A stretch of DNA of 59,473 nucleotides from CAMQRS01 sp964370645 (GTDB lineage Bacteria; Bacillota_I; Bacilli_A; Erysipelotrichales; Erysipelotrichaceae), in NCBI GenBank assembly GCA_964370645.1, contig CAYJJS010000008.1:1-59473 (forward strand), given 5' to 3'. The stretch's first letter is position 1; the number at the start of each line of letters is the position of its first letter. Positions 52,965 through 59,473 of the stretch are shown here, piece after piece. The notes beneath the pieces were generated by a model. That model saw only the letters and a program-made list of their open reading frames with translations, made no database searches and had not been told where the DNA came from. The translations under genes and the position numbers were made by a program.

Positions 52965-53861
52965 ATGAAACATTTATTTATAGTAAATCCAAAAGCAGGG
53001 ACAGGAAATAAGATAGATGCATTGTTGGATGAAATTCATCAATATTTTGCATCCAAAGATTATGAAATTAAAGTCACTACGTATCGCAGAGAGGGAAGTG
53101 AAATTGCGAGAAAATATGCAAAAAAATACGATGCGATTACCATTTATATATGTGGTGGAGATGGAAGTATTAATGAAGTAGTGAATGGAGTATACAAATA
53201 TTCGCATGTTCATCTAGCAATGATTCCTATGGGAACAGGAAATGATTTTGTAAAAAGTTTACCTTGTAAGACAAGTACATTGAAAAGTATTCGCAATTAT
53301 GTGCAATCTACAAAGATTACTTGTGATGTATTACAGGTCGATGACATTATTGGTGTAAATACGGTATCTATTGGTTTTGATGTGAAGGTTGCACAAAATG
53401 TAAAGTTATTTCGTAAGTTTTCTTCAAAAGGAGAAATTGTACCATATTACTTATCTTTACTATATAGTATGATGAGTAAATTGACGACACCATTAAATAT
53501 GCAAATTGATACGCAAGTACGTCAAGGAGATTATGCGTTTGCTGTGTTTTGCAATGGTCGTTACTATGGGGGAGGTTATTATCCAGCGCCTAATGCAAGT
53601 TTACAGGATGGAGAGATGGATGTTGTATTGATTCAAAATGTGAAAAAACATGAATTGTTGAGGCTTTCTAAAAAGTATGAAAAAGGAACACATATACATT
53701 TAGAAGGGCAAGTGGAAATGATGAAAAGCAAAATCGTAAAAATAAAATCAGATGATATGGTTATGATAAATGTAGATGGAGAAATTTTTGAGAGAAAAAA
53801 TCCACAGGTTAAAATAATAAAAGATGCGATTACGATTGTTTTACCCCATGAGATAGATTAA
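52965..53861 (+). CDS. Diacylglycerol kinase-family lipid kinase (DagK/YegS)
   Basis: 298 aa from ATG 52965 (GAGGTATT upstream; a GTG at 52953 sits in the SD). DAGK catalytic domain: FIVNPKAGTGNK, CGGDGSINEVVNG, PMGTGNDFVKS, and the C-terminal beta-sandwich with FCNGRYYGGGYYPAPNASLQDG. Phosphorylates diacylglycerol or a related lipid at the membrane, feeding phosphatidate back into phospholipid synthesis; pgsA lies nearby. Confidence 0.93.
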   Translation: MKHLFIVNPKAGTGNKIDALLDEIHQYFASKDYEIKVTTYRREGSEIARKYAKKYDAITIYICGGDGSINEVVNGVYKYSHVHLAMIPMGTGNDFVKSLPCKTSTLKSIRNYVQSTKITCDVLQVDDIIGVNTVSIGFDVKVAQNVKLFRKFSSKGEIVPYYLSLLYSMMSKLTTPLNMQIDTQVRQGDYAFAVFCNGRYYGGGYYPAPNASLQDGEMDVVLIQNVKKHELLRLSKKYEKGTHIHLEGQVEMMKSKIVKIKSDDMVMINVDGEIFERKNPQVKIIKDAITIVLPHEID

Positions 53862-53868
53862 CGCTATG

Positions 53869-53897
53869 TTTACAATGGGGTGTGAAATTGCTATAAT
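53869..53897 (+). promoter_or_regulatory. Promoter of the rodZ-pgsA-cinA-recA cluster
   Basis: TTTACA (53869-53874), 17-bp spacer, TATAAT (53892-53897), 24 bases before the rodZ ATG. Probably drives the overlapping genes behind it. Confidence 0.75.
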
Positions 53898-53921
53898 ATA
53901 GGAGATTGTCAGAGGTACATT

Positions 53922-54866
53922 ATGAAAGAGATTGGAAGTAAATTACAGAAAAAAAGAATTGCTTCAAACTTAAGTATTGAGGATGTTGCAAATAAAACAA
54001 AAATGGGTATTGATATAATAGAAGCTATCGAATCTGGTGATATCGGATATTTTAAAGAGAATCTAACGTTTGTTCGTTTTTATGTGCGCAGTTATTGCAA
54101 TGCTATAGATGTTCCTTATGAAGACTTTAAATTAGGAGTAGAAGAGAGTGTGGTTGAATATACAGACGCTCTTAGTTTGAAAAAGATAGAAGAAGCACAG
54201 GAAATGGAAGATTCTATTAAACGTAGTAAAGAAGAGTTTATTCAAGCAGAGCGTAAAGATCGTGCTTCTATTAACTTTAATACAAAGGCATATAAGAAGA
54301 AAAGAAGCGTAGACTTCTCTTTTGTCTCATTACTAGTAATTACTTGTGTGGTTGTGGCTCTACTTGTATGGGGCTCAATTACGCTATTCTTTAATGGTTC
54401 TAAGGAAGAGTCTAATGGTGATGCGGATAAGACAAGTGAAGTAACACCACTACCAGAAGAAGAAAAGGAAGAGGAACCTACACAAGATTCACAGCCTGAG
54501 CAAGCAGAAGCGCTTTTGCAAATTCAAAAAACTGGACCTTTAGCTTTTAGCATCAGTGGTGAAAGCCAAACAGAAAGTGTAGTAGAGATTACTTTTTCAC
54601 AAGCTTGTTATTTCGAGTTTAAAGTGAATGGTGTGATTATGAATACAATAACTACCTATGATGAAAACACACCTTTTTCATATAATGTAACATTAAATAA
54701 TGGAGATGATTATGCATTGCGTTTTGGTAATTTTCAAGGTGCAAAACCAATCATCAAGGTAGATGGTGTGGAGGTTGCATACGATGCACAAGAATTATCC
54801 ACATATGGAGATGTTATAGAAGTTGCATTGCATGTAGAAGGAGTCACTCATGAATCTGCCCAATAA
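53922..54866 (+). CDS. rodZ: RodZ-like cell-shape protein (HTH_25/DUF4115)
   Basis: 314 aa, SD AGAGGTAC. N-terminal XRE-like HTH (about 5-70: LQKKRIASNLSIEDVANKTKMG), charged linker, TM helix (about 133-154), acidic/Pro linker, and an extracellular C-terminal beta domain (about 195-310, DUF4115-like). It links MreB to the cell wall machinery in rods. First of a run of overlapping genes, the same neighbourhood as B. subtilis ymfM-pgsA-cinA-recA. Confidence 0.9.
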   Translation: MKEIGSKLQKKRIASNLSIEDVANKTKMGIDIIEAIESGDIGYFKENLTFVRFYVRSYCNAIDVPYEDFKLGVEESVVEYTDALSLKKIEEAQEMEDSIKRSKEEFIQAERKDRASINFNTKAYKKKRSVDFSFVSLLVITCVVVALLVWGSITLFFNGSKEESNGDADKTSEVTPLPEEEKEEEPTQDSQPEQAEALLQIQKTGPLAFSISGESQTESVVEITFSQACYFEFKVNGVIMNTITTYDENTPFSYNVTLNNGDDYALRFGNFQGAKPIIKVDGVEVAYDAQELSTYGDVIEVALHVEGVTHESAQ

Positions 54867-55443
54867 ATTGTCATTCATCCGAATGTTATTTGTACCACTT
54901 GTAGTGGTTGTTTATTTTATTGATTTTGCATCGTTTGGATGGACTGTTGATAGTATCCATATAGGGCATTGTGAAATACCAGCAAATCTATGGATTTGTA
55001 TGATATTATTTGTGTTTGCATCGATTACTGATTTTTTAGATGGGTATATTGCTAGAAAGTATAATCTAATTACTTCGTTTGGTAAGTTTATTGATCCAAT
55101 TGCAGATAAGTTGTTAGTGAACACAAGTTTTTTATTACTTGCCTTTTCACAAGAGATTCCCTTTATCCCAGTTTTGATCATGCTGTGGAGAGATACAATG
55201 GTGGATGCAATTCGTATGATGGCATCTAGTAAAGGTGAAATCATGGCTGCAAAATATTTAGGAAAGTTAAAAACGGTAATACAGATGCTTGCAATTATTT
55301 TAGGTTTCATGCAAGGGTTTGGAGTGGTTATATTTGCGATTGAATTAGATGTAATTTTTGTATATTTAGCAATGCTTATTTCTTGTATTTCAGGAATCTC
55401 TTACTTTATACAAGCAAAGCATATTGTATTGGAGAGTATGTAG
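54850..55443 (+). CDS. pgsA: CDP-diacylglycerol-glycerol-3-phosphate 3-phosphatidyltransferase
   Basis: 197 aa; start overlaps rodZ by 17 bases with SD AAGGAG inside that gene. CDP-alcohol phosphotransferase signature D-x2-D-G-x2-A-R...G-x3-D-x3-D is present (DFLDGYIARKYNLITSFGKF followed by IDPIADK). Membrane enzyme committing CDP-DAG to phosphatidylglycerol. Confidence 0.96.
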   Translation: MNLPNKLSFIRMLFVPLVVVVYFIDFASFGWTVDSIHIGHCEIPANLWICMILFVFASITDFLDGYIARKYNLITSFGKFIDPIADKLLVNTSFLLLAFSQEIPFIPVLIMLWRDTMVDAIRMMASSKGEIMAAKYLGKLKTVIQMLAIILGFMQGFGVVIFAIELDVIFVYLAMLISCISGISYFIQAKHIVLESM

Positions 55444-55907
55444 TGCAGGCATTAATTCAACTTCTACAATCCAAAAACTACACCTTGTCTAGTGTAGAGA
55501 GTTTAACTGGTGGTTTGTTTGCGAGTGAGCTTGTTGCACAAGCGCATGCAAGTCGTGTGTTTGCTGGTAGTGTAGTTACTTATCAAACACGTATTAAGGA
55601 AGAAGTGTTACACATTTCTAAAAAGACAATTGCAGAGCATGGTGTGATGAGTGTAGCATGTGTAGAAGAAATGTTGCAAGCTGGTAAGCTTATGTTTAAA
55701 AGTGACATTGTTGTGGCTTTTAGTGGAAATGCTGGACCAGATGCACATGAAGGTAAAAAGGTTGGGTATGTGTGTATTGGAATACAACTACACCGCAAAC
55801 AATTCGTGTATGAAGAGCACTTTTGTGGAAGTCGCAATGAGATTCGTATGCAGTGTGTAATGTATGCAAAAGAGAAACTAATGTGTTTATTAGGGAAGTA
55901 TGAATAA
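55443..55907 (+). CDS. cinA: Nicotinamide-nucleotide amidase (CinA C-terminal domain, PncC-like)
   Basis: 154 aa. GTG 55443 overlaps the pgsA stop (TAGTG) and has GGAG 8 bases upstream; codons further upstream overlap pgsA. A CinA-C domain: SSVESLTGGLFASELV, SRVFAGSVVTYQTRIKEEVL, SVACVEEM, VAFSGNAGPDAHEGKKVG. The usual N-terminal MoaB-like domain of full CinA is absent, so it is the single-domain deamidase that recycles NMN. The order pgsA-cinA-recA is conserved. Confidence 0.93.
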   Translation: MQALIQLLQSKNYTLSSVESLTGGLFASELVAQAHASRVFAGSVVTYQTRIKEEVLHISKKTIAEHGVMSVACVEEMLQAGKLMFKSDIVVAFSGNAGPDAHEGKKVGYVCIGIQLHRKQFVYEEHFCGSRNEIRMQCVMYAKEKLMCLLGKYE

Positions 55908-55934
55908 ACTGTATATATTTTAGTAGGAGGTACT

Positions 55935-56942
55935 ATGGCTAGAGAGAAAAAAACAGTAGATACACAAGATGTATTATTGAGTGAAACAATATCAATGATT
56001 GAAAAACAATTTGGAAAAGGATCCATTATGAAGTTAGGGGATCGTAGTGCTGTAGAAGTAGATGCGATCAGTTCTGGTTCTTTAAAAATTGATGATGCGT
56101 TAGGTATAGGTGGTTTTCCAAGAGGTAGGATTATAGAAGTGTATGGTCCTGAATCAAGTGGGAAAACAACGATTGCCTTACATGCTATTGCAGAGGTACA
56201 AAAAAAAGGTGGAAGAGCTGCTTTTATCGATGCTGAAAATGCAATTGATCCAATGTATGCACAAAAATTAGGGGTCAATATTGATGAATTGATTTTATCG
56301 CAACCGGATAGTGGGGAACAGGCTTTAGAGATTTGTGAAATGCTAATTCGTAGTGGAGCGATTGATTTGGTTGTTGTGGATTCGGTTGCAGCACTTGTGC
56401 CGCAAGCAGAGTTAGATGGAGAAATGGGTGATTCACAAGTTGGTTTACAAGCTCGTCTAATGTCAAAAGCAATGCGAAAATTGAGTGGAGTTATGAACAA
56501 GAGTGAGTGTACTGCGATTTTTATTAATCAGTTACGTGAAAAAGTTGGGATTGTTTATGGAAATCCAGAAACAACTCCAGGTGGTAGAGCGTTAAAATTT
56601 TATTCTTCGGTTCGTTTAGATATCCGTAAGAGTGAAGCTATCAAAGTAGGTAGTGAAGTGGTTGGAAATAAAGTGAATGTTAAGGTTGTAAAAAACAAAG
56701 TGGCACCACCTTTTAAAGTGGCTGTTATTGAAATTATGTATGGTGAGGGGATTTCTTATATTGGTGAAATCTTAGATATGAGTGTGGATTATGACTTAAT
56801 TCAAAAAAGTGGTAGTTGGTTCTCGTACAATGGTGAAAAAATTGGACAGGGAAAAGAAACTGTGAAGGGATATTTGAAAGCGAATCCAGAATTGGTTGAA
56901 GTATTAGCACAAAAAATTAAAGAAATTCGTGCACAGCAATAA
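55935..56942 (+). CDS. recA: Recombinase RecA
   Basis: 335 aa, SD TAGGAGG. Walker A GPESSGKTT (71-79), FIDAENAIDP, VVVDSVAALVP, loop L1/L2 regions GDSQVGLQARLMS and FINQLREKVGIVYGNPETTPGGRA. The C-terminal tail is short. Homologous strand exchange and SOS co-protease. No LexA-type box was seen upstream; transcription probably comes partly from the upstream operon. Confidence 0.98.
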   Translation: MAREKKTVDTQDVLLSETISMIEKQFGKGSIMKLGDRSAVEVDAISSGSLKIDDALGIGGFPRGRIIEVYGPESSGKTTIALHAIAEVQKKGGRAAFIDAENAIDPMYAQKLGVNIDELILSQPDSGEQALEICEMLIRSGAIDLVVVDSVAALVPQAELDGEMGDSQVGLQARLMSKAMRKLSGVMNKSECTAIFINQLREKVGIVYGNPETTPGGRALKFYSSVRLDIRKSEAIKVGSEVVGNKVNVKVVKNKVAPPFKVAVIEIMYGEGISYIGEILDMSVDYDLIQKSGSWFSYNGEKIGQGKETVKGYLKANPELVEVLAQKIKEIRAQQ

Positions 56943-56948
56943 CAAGTG

Positions 56949-56978
56949 ACTATTGAACTTTGGTTCAATAGTTTTTTT
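56949..56978 (+). terminator. recA terminator
   Basis: ACTATTGAAC/GTTCAATAGT stem with TTTG loop and T run. Confidence 0.92.
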
Positions 56979-57067
56979 GATAAAGAAAATAGTTTGTATT
57001 ATATATTAAAATCTAGTATTATATATACATGGGCAAACCATAAATAAGGAGTAATAGGAGGATTAAC

Positions 57068-58618
57068 ATGGATTTTATTAGTATCCTCTTATCTATTGTA
57101 GTGGGATTTTTGATGGGGATTGCATTGATGATCGCTATTTCGAAAATGGGTTTAAATAAGAGTAGACGAGAAGCAGATTTAGCGATTAAAGAAGCTACTG
57201 GTAAAGCAGATACAATCGTAAAGCAAGCCGTTTTAGATGGACGTACTCAAACTCATGAAATGAAAATCGTTGCGGAAAAGGAAATCAAACGCTTAAAAGA
57301 TGAAATGAGCGAAAAAGAAAATCAATTATACAGAAGAGAAGATAATTTGAATTTTAGAGATGAAACTTTGACACAAAAAGAAGCACAAGTAGATAAGAAA
57401 AATGCACAGTTAAGTGATAAATTATCAAAATTAGATGAAAAAGAAAAAGAATTGGATGCGAAAATAGATGTACAAGTTGTGGAACTTGAACGTATTGCAT
57501 CAATGAGTAATCAACAAGCGAAAGAAGAATTGATGGATATTGTGAAGCAAAGAATGGAAAAAGAAGTTCTTGCTTACATAAAGGACAAAGAAGAAGAAGC
57601 ACAAGCAATAGCTGATGAAAAGGCAAGAAACATTATTGCGTTAAGCATTCAACGTTTATCGCAAGAAGAGTCGATTGATCGTACGGTTTCTGTTGTTGCA
57701 TTACCAAGTGATGAGATGAAAGGTCGTATCATTGGTCGTGAAGGAAGAAATATTAAGGCAATTGAACAAGCTACGGGAGTAGATTTAAATATTGATGATA
57801 CACCAGAAGTAATTGAACTTTCTTGTTTTGATCCAATTCGTAGAGAAATTGCTAGAGTAGCATTAGAAACATTAGTGAAAGATGGACGTATTCAACCTGG
57901 TAGAATTGAAGAAGTTGTGAATCGTGTAAAAAATGACATGAACAACCAAATCATGAAAGCAGGAGAAGATGCAATCTTTAAATTAGGTTTAGGAAAAATG
58001 GATCGTGAGATTGTGAAACTAGTAGGGAAGTTAAAGTATCGCTACAGTTATGGTCAAAATGCATTGCAACACTGTATGGAAGTTGCAAATTTAACAGGTA
58101 TGATGGCAGTTGAGTTAGGGTTGAATCAAACTTTAGCGAAACGTGCTGGATTATTGCATGATATTGGAAAAGCAATGGATTATGAAGTGGATGGTAGTCA
58201 TGTGGATTTAGGATATAAATTCTGTAAGAAACATGGTGAAAATGACGTTGTATTGAATGCAATCCAATCCCATCATGGAGATGTAGAAGCAAAATTCTTA
58301 ATTTCGAATTTAGTCTATGCTGCGGATACATTAAGTGCTGCTAGACCAGGGGCAAGACATGAAACTTTACAAAACTACATCAACCGTTTGGAAGAGTTAG
58401 AACGATTAGCAAATGCATTTGATGGAGTAGAGAGTACATATGCGATTCAAGCGGGTAGAGAGATTCGTGTTATGGTAAAACCAGGTATGGTGGATGATTT
58501 ACAAACGGTTAAATTAGCACGTGAAATCAAAGACAAGATTGAAGCAGAAATGACTTATCCAGGTCAAATTAAGGTAACTTTAATTCGTGAAGTTAGAGCG
58601 AATGAAACTGCAAAATAA
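57068..58618 (+). CDS. rny: Ribonuclease Y
   Basis: 516 aa, SD GGAGG. N-terminal TM (about 4-24), long coiled coil (about 35-185), KH domain with IIGREGRNIKAIEQATGVDL, and HD domain with LLHDIGKAMD and ESHHGD-like IQSHHGDVEA. Membrane-bound endonuclease that initiates mRNA decay. It overlaps ymdB (TAATG), as in Bacillus. Confidence 0.97.
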   Translation: MDFISILLSIVVGFLMGIALMIAISKMGLNKSRREADLAIKEATGKADTIVKQAVLDGRTQTHEMKIVAEKEIKRLKDEMSEKENQLYRREDNLNFRDETLTQKEAQVDKKNAQLSDKLSKLDEKEKELDAKIDVQVVELERIASMSNQQAKEELMDIVKQRMEKEVLAYIKDKEEEAQAIADEKARNIIALSIQRLSQEESIDRTVSVVALPSDEMKGRIIGREGRNIKAIEQATGVDLNIDDTPEVIELSCFDPIRREIARVALETLVKDGRIQPGRIEEVVNRVKNDMNNQIMKAGEDAIFKLGLGKMDREIVKLVGKLKYRYSYGQNALQHCMEVANLTGMMAVELGLNQTLAKRAGLLHDIGKAMDYEVDGSHVDLGYKFCKKHGENDVVLNAIQSHHGDVEAKFLISNLVYAADTLSAARPGARHETLQNYINRLEELERLANAFDGVESTYAIQAGREIRVMVKPGMVDDLQTVKLAREIKDKIEAEMTYPGQIKVTLIREVRANETAK

Positions 58619-59400
58619 TGAAAATATTATTTGTAGGTGATGTTGTTGGTAGTGTAGGTCGTCAAATGCTAGTGGATCATTTAGATACAATCAAGCAAGA
58701 GAAGCAAATTGACTTTACGATTGTGAATGGAGAGAACTCTGCACATGGTAAAGGGATTAGTAAGAAGATCTACCACCAATTTTTAAATGCTGGATGTGAT
58801 GTGATTACTTTAGGTAATCATGCCTATTCAAAAGATACAATCTTCACATTCATAGATGATGCACATCGATTAGTGCGCCCCATGAATATGCCTCCTAGTA
58901 ATGGGAAGGGACAAGGGTATTGTATTGTTGATGTAAATGGCTTACGCATTTGTGTGAGCAATATTATGTGTGAAGTATTTATGATTGCTGTAAAAGACAA
59001 TCCATTTGATACAATGATTGATATTCTAGAAGAAACAAAAGACTTGGCGGATATTCACATCGTAGATTTACATGGTGAAGCTACGAGTGAAAAGATTGCA
59101 TTCTCTTATTATTTTGAGGGAGTGGTACAGGCTGTGTTAGGAACGCATACACATGTACAAACTGCAGATGAGAGAGTCAGTAATGGAACTGCCTTTATTA
59201 GCGATGTGGGAATGTGTGGTGTGTATCGTAGTGTGATCGGAAGAGACATCGATGAAATATTGAATCGTTTTGTAAATCAAGAAAAAACACGATTTACCTT
59301 AGCAGAAGGTGAAGGTATGTTTAGTGCAGTTGTTATAGAAATTGATGAAGTAAGCAAACAAGCAGTGCATATAGAAAGAATTCAAGTCAAACCACAGTAA
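58618..59400 (+). CDS. ymdB: YmdB-family metallophosphoesterase (TIGR00282)
   Basis: 260 aa. Calcineurin-like fold: FVGDVVGSVGRQML, NGENSAHGKGI, TLGNHAYSK, DLHGEATSEKIAF, GTHTHVQTADERV and the ISDVGMCGVYRSVIG block. In Bacillus YmdB is a cAMP/cyclic-dinucleotide phosphodiesterase affecting biofilm and the partner gene of rny. Translation is coupled to rny. Confidence 0.95.
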   Translation: MKILFVGDVVGSVGRQMLVDHLDTIKQEKQIDFTIVNGENSAHGKGISKKIYHQFLNAGCDVITLGNHAYSKDTIFTFIDDAHRLVRPMNMPPSNGKGQGYCIVDVNGLRICVSNIMCEVFMIAVKDNPFDTMIDILEETKDLADIHIVDLHGEATSEKIAFSYYFEGVVQAVLGTHTHVQTADERVSNGTAFISDVGMCGVYRSVIGRDIDEILNRFVNQEKTRFTLAEGEGMFSAVVIEIDEVSKQAVHIERIQVKPQ

Positions 59401-59415
59401 ATACTGTGGTTTTTT
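59391..59415 (+). terminator. Terminator after ymdB
   Basis: ACCACAG/CTGTGGT stem with TAAATA loop, overlapping the stop codon, then a T run. The final 58 bases of the window hold nothing recognisable. Confidence 0.85.
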
Positions 59416-59473
59416 AGGAAAAAAGGGAATTGTGACATACATACGTATATGAAAAAAATATTGTACATATACT

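Noticed and set aside
55880..55935. LexA/DinR box upstream of recA
   Set aside because: No CGAACNNNNGTTCG-like sequence exists in the cinA-recA gap.
55583..56500. 305-aa open frame on the minus strand across cinA and recA
   Set aside because: It is antisense to two certain genes, has no SD, and its composition is that of a reversed coding frame.

Overview
The window is an AT-rich, densely packed chromosomal segment of a low-GC Gram-positive bacterium (Bacillota). Strong AGGAGG-type ribosome sites, UGA used as a stop, spoIIGA-sigE-sigG sporulation genes, a class B RNase P RNA, and Bacillus-like neighbourhoods (recU next to a class A PBP; gpsB next to rnpB; rodZ-pgsA-cinA-recA-rny-ymdB) point to an endospore-forming Firmicute. 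An Erysipelotrichia-like gut anaerobe fits best, but the exact taxon is inferred. No phage, IS element, CRISPR array, tRNA or 16S/23S/5S rRNA gene was seen. One 100-N scaffold gap lies at 31067-31166.

Layout. (1) 93-9322: a galactose/glucose-type sensing and uptake locus, with a YesN/YesM two-component pair, two membrane-anchored binding-protein-like sensors, the mglBAC transporter and a 56-aa membrane protein. A cre-like site and direct repeats lie at the mglB promoter. (2) 9370-11448: a hydrolase and two unknown proteins. (3) 11485-17885: hom-lysC-asd (minus) and thrC-thrB-pheB (plus), diverging from overlapping promoters. (4) 17968-20479: spoIIGA-sigE-sigG-ylmC with a recognisable Spo0A-type promoter, a forespore-type promoter and an SD-sequestering hairpin. 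(5) 20567-27564: peptidase, MATE, amidohydrolase, PHP phosphatase and an ABC-2 exporter. (6) 27619-34769: class A PBP and recU (minus), a tandem repeat that looks like a duplicated small-RNA gene spanning the gap, then gpsB, rnpB and an EF-G/TetM-like GTPase fused to a YacP/Rae1-type NYN nuclease. (7) 34897-38482: XRE and MarR regulators with two MATE pumps. (8) 38682-44309: an ABC importer cassette with a PHP-family hydrolase. (9) 44424-47668: an iron-box-controlled DUF3793-flavodoxin pair and ahpC with a domain-permuted AhpF. (10) 47895-52884: a Met-rich FtsX-type ABC system with an arylsulfotransferase-like protein, and an aromatic-acid exporter-like protein. (11) 52965-59400: lipid kinase, then the conserved rodZ-pgsA-cinA-recA-rny-ymdB cluster.

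Most notable: the GTPase-Rae1 fusion at 32217-34769 joins a ribosome A-site binding scaffold to an A-site mRNA endonuclease and appears to be transcribed as a leaderless mRNA. Next are the tandem sRNA-like units at 31012-31391, the DtxR/IdeR-type iron box at 44382, the permuted AhpF, and the conserved-looking control architecture of spoIIG and sigG.
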